Notes under the pieces: model-generated
Databases searched by the model: none
What the model was told of the DNA's origin: nothing
What the model saw: the letters and a program-made list of their open reading frames with translations, nothing else
Part shown: in pieces, positions 41,092-49,047 of the stretch
Position numbering within the stretch: the first letter of the stretch is position 1
Layout: each line of letters starts with the position of its first letter
NCBI GenBank assembly: GCA_015075325.1
Contig: JABTUP010000023.1
Coordinates: 1-49,047, forward strand
Origin: Flavobacteriales bacterium
Lineage (GTDB): Bacteria > Bacteroidota > Bacteroidia > Flavobacteriales_E > Vicingaceae
Direction of reading: 5' to 3'
DNA length: 49,047 bases
Program-made: the position numbers and the translations under genes

Positions 41092-43341
41092 TTATTCTTT
41101 GTTCATGTTCTGATAATAAGCCAGAGCAAATTTAATATCGGGATAACTATATTCATCACCTAAATGATTTTTGATTTCAGACAATAAAAGCGTATCGAGT
41201 TCTTTAACTGTTGCTATAATTTTTTCAAACTTTTCGTTTGATAAAAATGTTTTTACATCAATTAAACCCAATCCAACATAATGAGCCAAATGTCCTTCAA
41301 TAGTTACTGGGTTTAATGTTCTTTCTTTTGCTATTTCAGGTATTGTTTTTCCTTGTAAATACAAGTCATAGGTTACTTTTTTGGTATCAATTTTTTCTTT
41401 CTTTTCTTTTTTTGGTTTTTCTTTTTTAATGGTTTTTAATTCTCCAACCTCTTTTAATCGAAGTTTGTTTTCTTCGTCAACATTAATGGTTTCTTTGGTA
41501 AATTCCACATCCTGTTTTGTAGATTTTAAGAGTGCTTCGGCTTTTAAAATTAATTGTATTTGCTTGTAAAACAGCGCATCTAAATCGACTAGTTCTACCA
41601 AATAAGTTTTTACTTTTTTTTGCGATTGAAGTGCTTCAACATGTGCTAAAATGTTTTTTGACTGTAATTTTAAATGCGGAACAAAATAATCTTTTGCCGA
41701 TGAAACTCTCTCCATTAAGGTTATTTGGTAGTTGGGTTGTTGCTGATACGAAATGTATTTTACTTGATTGATAAACTTGTCTGCCGTTTCTTTAAGTGGT
41801 TCAACATCTTTTTCCAATTGAATTGCCCAACTTAAGTATTTTTGCTTTAACGAGCGGGTTTCATCTGTTTTGGTGTAACTTCCTTTATGCAACTTTAATT
41901 CATTCAACAAGTTAGCAAAATTAAATGCATTAACAATATTAGTTAAAATAAACTGCGATGTATCGTTAATTAAATGTTCTTTTAAGGTATTTTCATCGGG
42001 TTTAGATTTACCATAATTCGAAACTGTTGTATCTTTTTCTAAACTACCAAAATTAATAGGAGAACTCAATACCAATCCTTTTAATGATGTTAGCCTCGAT
42101 AATGCCACATAAACCTGTCCAGGAGCAAAAGCTTTTTCAATGTCTATAATGGCTTTATCGAATGTTAACCCTTGACTTTTATGAACTGTAATTGCCCATG
42201 CCAGTTTTAAAGGATATTGAGTAAATGTTCCCATTACCTCCTCCTCTACTTCATTGGTTGTTTCATTTACTCTAAAACGAACATTTTTCCATACGTATTT
42301 ATCAACAGTAACCGATTTGGTTTTATCATCAAATTCTACTTCAATCTTATCATCATCAATAGCTGAAACAACACCTATTTTACCATTAAAAAATCGTTGA
42401 GCCCCAGTTGGGTCGTTTTTAACAAACATTACCTGAGCTCCTTTTTTAAGCTCCATTTTCAATTCAAGAGGATAAGCATTTTCGTTAAAATCGCGGTCAA
42501 TTTCTGCATCAAAGAAAAACGATTTTCCTGGCAACTTTTTCAACTGCTCATTGTTTAATCCATCAGCAATATAGTTGTGTGTTGTTAATTTTATGTAGTT
42601 TTCGTTTTTAGGTGGAACAAAATTGGGTTGATAATAACTGTTCAATACTTTGATATCTTGCTCGTTTATTTCGTTATTTCTTAAATGATTTAAGATGGAA
42701 ATAAACTGGTCGTCGGTTTGACGATAAATTTTTTCTAGCTCAATGTATAATGGCGGATTTTCTTTCAACGCTACTGAATCAAAGAAAAAAGGGCTTTTGT
42801 AAAAATTCTTTAACACTCCCCACTCTACATCTTTTACAACAGGAGGCAATTGTAACAAATCGCCAATAAACAATAACTGAACTCCACCAAAAACAGTATT
42901 ATTTCTTCTAACCGACCTCAAAACGGTATCAATTGCATCTAACAAATCGGCACGAAGCATACTAACTTCATCAATTATCAACAATTCCATTTCTTGAAGT
43001 AGCTTTCGTTTAACTCTACCTATGTGGAGTTCTCTGAGCAAAGTTTGTCGATTGTTAATTTTAAAACTTGTTGCAACAACATCTGCAGAATTGTTGCTTG
43101 GCACAAATGCACCAAACGGCAATAAAAACAACGAATGTAAAGTAACTCCACCAGCATTTATAGCTGCAATACCTGTTGGTGCAGCAACCACCACATTTTT
43201 ATAGGTACTTTTAATAATGTGTTTTAAAAAAGTAGTTTTTCCAGTACCTGCTTTTCCAGTTAAAAAAACATGACGATTGGTATTATTTATAAATTTGGAA
43301 GCAAGGGTTATTACGTTATTTTCGGTTGTTGATGAATTCAT
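41092..43341 (-). CDS. PIF1/RecD2-like superfamily 1 helicase with C-terminal helix-turn-helix
   Basis: 749 residues from ATG 43341 (an in-frame ATG at 43368 adds nine). Walker A is GKAGTGKTT (29-37), Walker B is LLIIDEVSML (about 125-134), and later helicase motifs include QLLFIGDLLQLPPV and TVHKSQGLTFDKAIIDIE. This matches the PIF1-like group of superfamily 1B, 5'-3' helicases. A Lys-rich linker (about 640-665, KKEKPKKEKKEK) joins a C-terminal HTH_40-type domain (YDLYLQGKTIPEIAKERTLN, VTIEGHLAHYV), as also seen at the end of RecQ proteins. Likely role in replication or repair. Confidence 0.9.
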   Translation of the reverse strand: MNSSTTENNVITLASKFINNTNRHVFLTGKAGTGKTTFLKHIIKSTYKNVVVAAPTGIAAINAGGVTLHSLFLLPFGAFVPSNNSADVVATSFKINNRQTLLRELHIGRVKRKLLQEMELLIIDEVSMLRADLLDAIDTVLRSVRRNNTVFGGVQLLFIGDLLQLPPVVKDVEWGVLKNFYKSPFFFDSVALKENPPLYIELEKIYRQTDDQFISILNHLRNNEINEQDIKVLNSYYQPNFVPPKNENYIKLTTHNYIADGLNNEQLKKLPGKSFFFDAEIDRDFNENAYPLELKMELKKGAQVMFVKNDPTGAQRFFNGKIGVVSAIDDDKIEVEFDDKTKSVTVDKYVWKNVRFRVNETTNEVEEEVMGTFTQYPLKLAWAITVHKSQGLTFDKAIIDIEKAFAPGQVYVALSRLTSLKGLVLSSPINFGSLEKDTTVSNYGKSKPDENTLKEHLINDTSQFILTNIVNAFNFANLLNELKLHKGSYTKTDETRSLKQKYLSWAIQLEKDVEPLKETADKFINQVKYISYQQQPNYQITLMERVSSAKDYFVPHLKLQSKNILAHVEALQSQKKVKTYLVELVDLDALFYKQIQLILKAEALLKSTKQDVEFTKETINVDEENKLRLKEVGELKTIKKEKPKKEKKEKIDTKKVTYDLYLQGKTIPEIAKERTLNPVTIEGHLAHYVGLGLIDVKTFLSNEKFEKIIATVKELDTLLLSEIKNHLGDEYSYPDIKFALAYYQNMNKE

Positions 43342-43387
43342 GTCGTAAAAGTATGAACTTTGAAACACTTTTAAAATACAAAATACG

Positions 43388-44422
43388 ATGCCGAGACATA
43401 AAATAATAATGCTTTTATATCTTCTTATTTGTGCTCAAATTTGTTACTCTCAAAACAAATCTGCTATGACTAAAAAATTCGCAATTGCCATACATGGTGG
43501 TGCTGGTACCATATTAAAGAAAAACATGACTGAATTACAGGAAAAAGAATATAAACAAAAGTTAGATGAGGCTTTAAATGCTGGTTATGTTATCTTAGAA
43601 AAAGGTGGGTCTGCTATTGATGCAACAGAAGCTGCAATAAAAATAATGGAAGATTCTCCTTTGTTTAATGCCGGAAAAGGTGCTGTTTTTACCAATGCCG
43701 AAACCAATGAATTAGATGCCGCAATAATGAATGGAAACACCTTAGAAGCAGGTGCTGTTGCAGGAGTTACTCATATTAAAAACCCTATTTCGTTAGCTAA
43801 ACTCGTAATGAATAAATCTGAACATGTATTAATGATTGGTTCGGGTGCTGAAAATTTTGCTAAACAACATAAAATGATACTGGTTGATACTTCATACTTT
43901 TTTGATGAGAACCGTTTTAACCAACTTCAAAAATTAAAACAAACTGAAAAAACTAAACTCAACCATTCTGACGAGCAAGGAGATATTTCGAATTTTAAAG
44001 ACAGTAAATTTGGAACTGTTGGTGCTGTAGCTCTCGACCAACATGGAAACATTGCCGCAGCCACCTCTACTGGAGGAATGACCAATAAAAAATATGGCAG
44101 AGTTGGAGATTCTCCTATTATTGGTGCAGGAACTTATGCCAATAACAATACATGTGCTGTTTCTTGTACAGGTCATGGCGAATTTTTTATCAGAAACGTA
44201 GTTGCTTATGATGTTTCTGCTTTAATGGAATATAAAAACATGTCGGTTATTGAGGCAGCAAATTATGTGATAAATGAAAAGTTGATGAAACTTGGCGGAT
44301 CGGGCGGTTTAATTGCTATCGATAAAAATGGAAATATAGCCATGCCATTTAATACTGAAGGTATGTATAGAGCATACAAGAAGTCAAGCGGAGAAATAGA
44401 TGTATTAATTTTTAAACAATAA
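43388..44422 (+). CDS. Isoaspartyl peptidase / plant-type L-asparaginase, exported
   Basis: 344 residues of the N-terminal nucleophile hydrolase family. A hydrophobic signal peptide (about 1-21) suggests export. The precursor should cut itself before Thr210 in KFGTVGAVALD, giving alpha and beta subunits; this Thr is the nucleophile. Other motifs are AIHGGAGT (34-41), NAGKGAVFTN, DSPIIGAGTYANN and CTGHGEFFIR. It removes isoaspartyl residues from peptides and hydrolyses asparagine. It diverges from the helicase gene. Confidence 0.94.
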   Translation: MPRHKIIMLLYLLICAQICYSQNKSAMTKKFAIAIHGGAGTILKKNMTELQEKEYKQKLDEALNAGYVILEKGGSAIDATEAAIKIMEDSPLFNAGKGAVFTNAETNELDAAIMNGNTLEAGAVAGVTHIKNPISLAKLVMNKSEHVLMIGSGAENFAKQHKMILVDTSYFFDENRFNQLQKLKQTEKTKLNHSDEQGDISNFKDSKFGTVGAVALDQHGNIAAATSTGGMTNKKYGRVGDSPIIGAGTYANNNTCAVSCTGHGEFFIRNVVAYDVSALMEYKNMSVIEAANYVINEKLMKLGGSGGLIAIDKNGNIAMPFNTEGMYRAYKKSSGEIDVLIFKQ

Positions 44423-44434
44423 AATAATTCGTCA

Positions 44435-44442
44435 TACATTTG
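44435..44442 (+). promoter_or_regulatory. Candidate -7 promoter box (TACATTTG) for trkA-trkH
   Basis: Exact TAnnTTTG match 21 bases before the trkA ATG, with a TTTA near 44410 at about 21 bases spacing. It implies a short leader of about 15 bases. Confidence 0.5.
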
Positions 44443-44463
44443 AACAAATTTTTAGACAGATAA

Positions 44464-45804
44464 ATGAAAATTATAATTGCTGGTGCAGGAGAAGTAGGAT
44501 TCCATTTAGCAGAAATGCTAACCCACGAAGCTCAAGATTTATATATCATTGACCAAAACGAAGACCGATTAAACTACATTCAAAATCATATCGATGTAAT
44601 TGGTATTAGGGGCGATGCTACCAGTTTGGGGTTACTTAAGGAAGTAAAAGTAAGTGCCTGTGATTTACTTATAGCGGCAACATCTTCAGAAGAAACCAAC
44701 ATGCTAATTTGTATGATTGGAAAAAAATTAGGAGCTAAAAAAACCATTGCCCGAATTAGCAACTATGAAACCAAGTTAAGCGAATTAGAAGTTTTTTTTA
44801 AAGAAATGGGAGTTGACACCATTATCTCTCCTGTTGAATTAGCTTCAAAAGAAATTAAACGATTAATATACCAATCTGCATTTACTGATGATTACGAGTT
44901 TGATAATGGTAAACTTTCTGTATTTGGCATTGCTATCGACCAAAATTCTCCTTTGGTAGATAAATCAATTATTGATACAAAGTACCTTAATCCGAATCAA
45001 TCCTTTAAACCATTGGCTTTTCTTCGTCAAGGAAAAACTCACATGGTTTATCCCGATTCAGTACTTCAAAAAAACGATATTGTTTACTTTATTGCAACTC
45101 CAGAAGGGATAAAAGAAGTAACCACAATTTGTACTAACAATTGCTTTGAAATTAAAAACATTATGATTTTGGGAGCAAGTAGAATAGGTATTTTAACTGC
45201 CGAACTGCTCGAAAAAAAATTTAACGTTACCCTTGTCGAAGAAAATAAAACCAAAGCTAACCAAGTTGCAGAAAAATTAAAAAAGACCTTGGTAATTAAT
45301 GCAGATGGAAGAGACGTATCTATTTTAGAAGAAGAAAATCTTGACGATATGGATGCTTTTATTGCTTTAACTAGTGATTCTGAAACCAACATCATCACTT
45401 CTTTGGTTGCTAAATCTCGTGGCGTAAAAAAAACCATTGCCCGAGTAGAAAACATGGACTACATCAACATCTCTCAAAACATTGGTATTGATACCTTAAT
45501 AAATAAAAAAATTATTGCTGCAAACGAAATCATTAAATACATTAGAAAAGGAGAGGTTCAAGCTGTTGCAAATTTACATGGTGTAGATGCAGAAATTATT
45601 GAGTTTATTGTAAAAGCTGATACTAAAATAACTCGCAAAACCTTAAAAGACTTAAAACTACCAAAATCAGTACACATTGCTGGAGTTATAAGAAATAACA
45701 AAGGTTTTATTCCTTTTGGTTCTTTTCAACTACAAGAAGGTGATAAAGCGGTAGTTTTTGTTCAAAATAGTGAAATTGATGAAGTTGAGGATTTCTTTCA
45801 TTAA
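44464..45804 (+). CDS. trkA: Trk potassium uptake system regulatory protein TrkA
   Basis: 446 residues with two tandem RCK units. The first Rossmann motif is GAGEVGFHLAEML (6-18) with acidic IIDQNEDRL. The second is ILGASRIGILTAELLEKK (about 235-252) with LVEENKTKA. Each is followed by a TrkA-C domain (about 140-225 and 365-446). It binds NAD(H) and ATP and gates the TrkH channel from the cytoplasm. It precedes trkH by 3 bases. Confidence 0.96.
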   Translation: MKIIIAGAGEVGFHLAEMLTHEAQDLYIIDQNEDRLNYIQNHIDVIGIRGDATSLGLLKEVKVSACDLLIAATSSEETNMLICMIGKKLGAKKTIARISNYETKLSELEVFFKEMGVDTIISPVELASKEIKRLIYQSAFTDDYEFDNGKLSVFGIAIDQNSPLVDKSIIDTKYLNPNQSFKPLAFLRQGKTHMVYPDSVLQKNDIVYFIATPEGIKEVTTICTNNCFEIKNIMILGASRIGILTAELLEKKFNVTLVEENKTKANQVAEKLKKTLVINADGRDVSILEEENLDDMDAFIALTSDSETNIITSLVAKSRGVKKTIARVENMDYINISQNIGIDTLINKKIIAANEIIKYIRKGEVQAVANLHGVDAEIIEFIVKADTKITRKTLKDLKLPKSVHIAGVIRNNKGFIPFGSFQLQEGDKAVVFVQNSEIDEVEDFFH

Positions 45805-45807
45805 CTA

Positions 45808-47286
45808 ATGGCAAAAAGTTTAATAAACATAAAAGTTGTAGCCAATGTAATTGGAACATTGATTATTATATCAGGCTTTTTAATGGCTTGTGCTATACCC
45901 GTTTCATATTATTATCAAGAGCCAGCTATATATCCATTAATTATTTCATCAGCAATCACTATTGTTTGTGGTCTCGTATTAAAATTATATACTAGAAAAA
46001 GTGAAGATGCCGAAATTAAAAAGCGAGAAGGTTATTTAATTGTTGCTTTGGGATGGATTTCAATGGCAATTTTTGGTTCATTACCCTACATCATTTCTGG
46101 AGCTATCCCAAATATTGCTAATGCATTTTTCGAAACCGTTTCAGGTTTAACAACCACTGGAGCATCAATTTTGAATAATATTGAAGAAATTCCAAAAGGT
46201 ATCTTATTTTGGAGAAGTTTAACTCAATGGATTGGTGGTATGGGAATTATTGTTTTAACCATTGCTATTTTACCACTATTGGGTGTTGGCGGAATGGAAC
46301 TTTTTGCATCAGAAGCTCCTGGTCCAACCAAAGACAAAATACACCCCAGAATTAAAGAAACAGCAAAACGATTGTGGTTTATATATGTTGGTTTAACGCT
46401 AATAGAAGCAATTCTATTAATGTATCCTGGTGGCATGAATTTATTTGATGCCGTAAATCATTCGTTAACCACCATGTCAACCGGTGGATTTTCTACTAAA
46501 CAGGCTAGTATTGCTTATTACAATTCAGCAATAATCGATTATATTATCATCATTTTTATGTTTATTGCTGGTACAAATTTCACTCTACTTTATTTCGGCT
46601 TTAAATTTAAATTCAAAAAATTCTGGGAAAATGATGAATTTAAATGGTATTTTGGCACAATATTACTACTAACGCTTGTGGTTGTTCCTTCCGTAATGGT
46701 TGCTCAATCGGGTTTAAACTTAGGGTTCGAAAAATCGTTTCGCGACGCATTATTTCAGGTTACTAGTATTATTACAACAACAGGTTTTGCTAGTGCAGAT
46801 TTTACCACTTGGGGGGCTTTTGTAACTTTTTTATTTTTCTTACTATTGTTTACTGGAGCTAGTGCCGGCTCAACCAGTGGTGGAATGAAATTGGTTCGAA
46901 TAGTTTTATTGATGAAAAACGGATTTTTAGAATTTAAACGTCGCCTTCATCCTAATGCTGTTGTTCCTGTTCATTTGAATGGACAAGGTGTACCGAACAC
47001 CATTATTTATAACTTATTAGCATTCGTATTTCTTTACCTTTCTACTTTTGTTATTGGTTCATTAGTAGTTACTTTTTTAGGTGTTGAATTTATGGAGGCA
47101 GTTAGTGCCGTAGCTACCTCAATAGGTAATGTCGGACCAGGTATTGGTAGCATCGGACCTAGTTACAGCTTTTCTCACCTACCCGATTCTAGTAAATGGG
47201 TTTTATCAATATTAATGCTAATGGGACGTTTAGAATTGTTTACCATCGCAATTTTATTTACTCCATATTTCTGGAAAAGAAATTAA
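45808..47286 (+). CDS. trkH: Trk potassium transporter membrane subunit TrkH
   Basis: 492 residues with the four-fold repeated membrane-pore-membrane plan. Pore loops with the filter glycine are seen at SGLTTTGAS, TMSTGGFST, ITTTGFASAD and SIGNVGPGIG. Other TrkH hallmarks are LTQWIGGMGIIVL and GASAGSTSGGMKLVR. It imports K+ together with TrkA, encoded 3 bases upstream. Both genes are full length, so the system should work. Confidence 0.96.
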   Translation: MAKSLINIKVVANVIGTLIIISGFLMACAIPVSYYYQEPAIYPLIISSAITIVCGLVLKLYTRKSEDAEIKKREGYLIVALGWISMAIFGSLPYIISGAIPNIANAFFETVSGLTTTGASILNNIEEIPKGILFWRSLTQWIGGMGIIVLTIAILPLLGVGGMELFASEAPGPTKDKIHPRIKETAKRLWFIYVGLTLIEAILLMYPGGMNLFDAVNHSLTTMSTGGFSTKQASIAYYNSAIIDYIIIIFMFIAGTNFTLLYFGFKFKFKKFWENDEFKWYFGTILLLTLVVVPSVMVAQSGLNLGFEKSFRDALFQVTSIITTTGFASADFTTWGAFVTFLFFLLLFTGASAGSTSGGMKLVRIVLLMKNGFLEFKRRLHPNAVVPVHLNGQGVPNTIIYNLLAFVFLYLSTFVIGSLVVTFLGVEFMEAVSAVATSIGNVGPGIGSIGPSYSFSHLPDSSKWVLSILMLMGRLELFTIAILFTPYFWKRN

Positions 47287-47441
47287 CTTTAATAAAATCA
47301 TAATCTATTTACGGTTTGAAAAGGTTTTGATTAATGTTAAATTTTTATTATCCAATCACTATTTTGTTCGTTTTAAAAATTTAACTTTTTAAATAAATTA
47401 ATTAATCATAATTTTACGGAAACTTAAAAACTTATTTTATT

Positions 47442-48353
47442 ATGATTAAAAAATTACTTTCTTTAACTGCTCTTGCTGCAATGGTTTCATCAGCTGCAGT
47501 TGCTCAAACAAACATGAATTATGAATCTTGGGCTCCAACCACCTTAAGTCCCTCAAATCCAGTTGGTTGGGAAACATTTAACACTAGTAACTTTGGCGGT
47601 CCAGATGGTACTACACAAGAAACTAGCGACCCAGGTGAAGGCTCAATTTCTGCAAAATTAGAAACAAAAACTGGTTTTGCTGCTCTAACAGGTGGTTCTG
47701 ATACGGCTGCTGCATTATTAACTTTAAATGGTGATTTACTTGGAGACAATATACTTGGCGGTGTTGCATTTACAGGTAAACCAGCTTCTTTAGATATTTT
47801 ATTTAAATCTGCTCCATTAAATGGCGACACTTGTATTTTACTTGCTCAATTACAACATTGGGATGCTGGTGCTGGTGACAATGTTGTTGATGGTCAAGCT
47901 GTTTTGATGGTAAATACTGCAGTTCCAACTTGGACTTCTTTTAACGCAGTTTTTAATTATTATACATCTGACACTCCTGATACATTAGTGATTTTAGCTG
48001 CTTCTGCTATGGGTGGTGTTTTCACTGACGGTTTACCAACTCCTGGTAGTACATTTTGGGTTGATGATTTAGTAATCAATTTCCCTACAGGTGTAAAATC
48101 TGAAGTAAAAAATGTAGAAAGAATTGCTGCTTATCCAAATCCAGCTTCTTCAACTGTTAGAATTGCTTTAAACGATACTAAAGCTACATCTATCAGAATT
48201 ACTGACATAACTGGTAAAGTTGTTAAAACTGAAACTGTTTTAAGTAATGTAGTTAACATTAATGTTGAAAATTTACCTGTTGGTTTATATGTATATCAAG
48301 TTATAAACAATGAATCTGTTGTTTATACTAACAAATTTAATGTGATTAGATAA
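47442..48353 (+). CDS. Secreted protein with type IX sorting domain
   Basis: 303 residues: signal peptide (about 1-21, AVA-Q), a beta-sandwich-like domain (about 25-215) beginning MNYESWAP, and a C-terminal T9SS type A sorting domain (about 228-303: IAAYPNPASSTVRIAL, IRITDITGKVVKTE, LPVGLYVYQVIN). The middle domain (GWETFNTSN, ALLTLNGDL, GKPASLDILFKSAP, STFWVDDLVINF) resembles the jelly-roll carbohydrate-binding domains called PCMD in Bacteroidota. The acidic, Ala/Gly/Thr-rich composition fits an abundant surface protein. It stands alone with its own terminator. Confidence 0.85.
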   Translation: MIKKLLSLTALAAMVSSAAVAQTNMNYESWAPTTLSPSNPVGWETFNTSNFGGPDGTTQETSDPGEGSISAKLETKTGFAALTGGSDTAAALLTLNGDLLGDNILGGVAFTGKPASLDILFKSAPLNGDTCILLAQLQHWDAGAGDNVVDGQAVLMVNTAVPTWTSFNAVFNYYTSDTPDTLVILAASAMGGVFTDGLPTPGSTFWVDDLVINFPTGVKSEVKNVERIAAYPNPASSTVRIALNDTKATSIRITDITGKVVKTETVLSNVVNINVENLPVGLYVYQVINNESVVYTNKFNVIR

Positions 48354-48370
48354 TAATCTCAACTTACTGA

Positions 48371-48398
48371 AAAGGCTGCCAATGGCAGCCTTTTTTGT
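48371..48398 (+). terminator. Intrinsic terminator after the T9SS protein gene
   Basis: AAAGGCTGCC and GGCAGCCTTT form a perfect 10-bp stem with a 3-base loop (48371-48393), followed by TTTTGTTT. It starts 18 bases after the stop codon. Confidence 0.9.
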
Positions 48399-48421
48399 TT
48401 GGTATTAATCGCTGTTTTGCT

Positions 48422-48453
48422 TTTGGAAAAACAAGGCATTTTATGTAATTTCG
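48422..48453 (+). promoter_or_regulatory. Candidate promoter of icmF
   Basis: TTTG (48422-48425) lies 20 bases before TAATTTCG (48446-48453), a one-mismatch form of TAnnTTTG. The spacing fits the Bacteroidota sigma. It lies downstream of the terminator and 25 bases before the ATG. Confidence 0.45.
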
Positions 48454-48478
48454 CCACACGTTGGTTAAATCAATACAA

Positions 48479-49047
48479 ATGGAAGATATACAAAAATACG
48501 TACCAAAAAACAAAGTTAGAATTGTTACTGCTGCAAGTCTTTTCGACGGGCACGATGCTGCTATCAATATCATGCGACGAATTATTCAGGCAACTGGTGT
48601 AGAAGTTATTCACTTAGGACACGACAGAAGTGTTGATGAAGTAGTAAATTGTGCTATTGAAGAAGATGCCAACGCTATTGCCATGACTTCTTACCAAGGC
48701 GGGCACGTGGAGTATTTTAAGTATATGTATGATTTGTTGAAAGAAAAAGGCTGCGAGCACATCAAAATTTTTGGTGGTGGTGGCGGAACCATTCTTCCTT
48801 CCGAAATTGAAGAACTACAAGGCTACGGAATTACTCGTATTTATCACCCTGACGATGGTAGAGAGATGGGATTACAAGGTATGATAAATGATATGATACA
48901 AAAGTGTGATGAGCCAACCCCTCCCCTCCCGAAAGGAGGGAGTTTAGACTCTGAACTAAAAAATAAAAATATTCCTACCATTGCTCGATTAATATCAATT
49001 GCTGAAAACAGACACGACGAATTTTTGTCTATTTTTTCCTCTCTTTC
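48479..49047 (+). CDS. icmF: Fused isobutyryl-CoA mutase IcmF, N-terminal part (3' end outside window)
   Basis: The first 189 codons are present. The B12-binding domain has the cobalamin signature [16 protein letters not shown] (His base-off ligand), then [17 protein letters not shown] and [16 protein letters not shown], which is characteristic of IcmF rather than separate mutase subunits. A linker (about 143-162) leads to [16 protein letters not shown], where the MeaB-like GTPase part starts. IcmF interconverts isobutyryl- and butyryl-CoA (or related acyl-CoAs) using adenosylcobalamin, with its own GTPase chaperone. The linker DNA contains a palindromic element of the type found in the paaZ operon (48912-48946). 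Confidence 0.93.
   Translation, partial: MEDIQKYVPKNKVRIVTAASLFDGHDAAINIMRRIIQATGVEVIHLGHDRSVDEVVNCAIEEDANAIAMTSYQGGHVEYFKYMYDLLKEKGCEHIKIFGGGGGTILPSEIEELQGYGITRIYHPDDGREMGLQGMINDMIQKCDEPTPPLPKGGSLDSELKNKNIPTIARLISIAENRHDEFLSIFSSL
48912..48946 (-). repeat. GC-rich palindromic element, copy 5, inside the icmF reading frame
   Basis: Read on the minus strand: AACTCCCTCC-TTTC-GGGAGG head followed by a G-rich tail ending GGTTGGCT, the same plan and ends as copy 1. On the plus strand it is translated in the icmF frame as roughly [12 protein letters not shown] without a stop codon. Confidence 0.75.

Overview
This 49 kb window is almost certainly chromosomal DNA of a Bacteroidota member, most likely order Flavobacteriales. 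The base composition is strongly AT-rich. Two proteins carry type IX secretion C-terminal sorting domains. Family-level markers typical of the phylum are present: a DUF1573-yajC-ybbR-coaE cluster, a DUF4783 protein, a DUF2807 lipoprotein, and a 287-residue primary sigma factor with no region 1.1. Several genes are preceded by the Bacteroidota promoter element TAnnTTTG. I saw no tRNA or rRNA gene, CRISPR array, integrase, insertion sequence or prophage; the gene content is mostly housekeeping.

Layout. 1-1938: 3' part of mutL and a rhomboid protease. 2032-4662: mazG (minus), then a PagL-like lipid A deacylase and a GIN-domain lipoprotein (plus). 4666-8901: minus-strand run of a DUF4783 protein, nadC, a YihY-type membrane protein, a chalcone-isomerase-like protein and a GT-C-like glycosyltransferase; rlmH faces away at 9005. 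9476-9783: gene-poor spacer with a REP-like hairpin. 9784-13782: an orphan gene and a paaZ-VOC-enoyl-CoA hydratase operon (minus) whose two internal gaps each hold an oppositely oriented pair of GC-rich palindromic elements. 14012-14493: YafQ-type toxin-antitoxin pair. 14595-17601: MFS and ABC exporters (minus). 17638-26720: recX, nhaC, YwqK-repeat protein, acyl-CoA ligase, secreted M1 peptidase, DUF1573, yajC, ybbR, coaE (all plus). 26710-32690: TPR protein (minus), a small membrane protein (plus), and a tight minus-strand operon of a repeat-rich outer-membrane protein, a TPMT-like methyltransferase, an NlpC/P60 peptidase and a CoA transferase. 32762-36504: primary sigma factor, a TerB/DnaJ protein, a second rhomboid and three small unknowns. 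36678-40181: active/inactive M16 peptidase pair. 40306-43341: PIF1-like helicase with C-terminal HTH, then a methyltransferase (minus). 43388-48353: isoaspartyl peptidase, trkA-trkH potassium uptake, a T9SS-secreted protein. 48479-end: start of icmF.

The most unusual signal is a family of about 33-35 bp GC-rich palindromic elements, conspicuous in this AT-rich DNA. Four copies sit as two inverted pairs in the gaps of the paaZ operon; they abut two stop codons and one supplies a strong Shine-Dalgarno sequence. A fifth copy lies inside the icmF reading frame, in the linker between the B12-binding and GTPase domains, where it is read through in frame. That resembles protein-coding palindromic elements known from Rickettsia. 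The second candidate is an outer-membrane protein with eight ICH...HGD...C modules behind a Pro/Thr stalk. Nothing here proves a wholly new defence or metabolic system.
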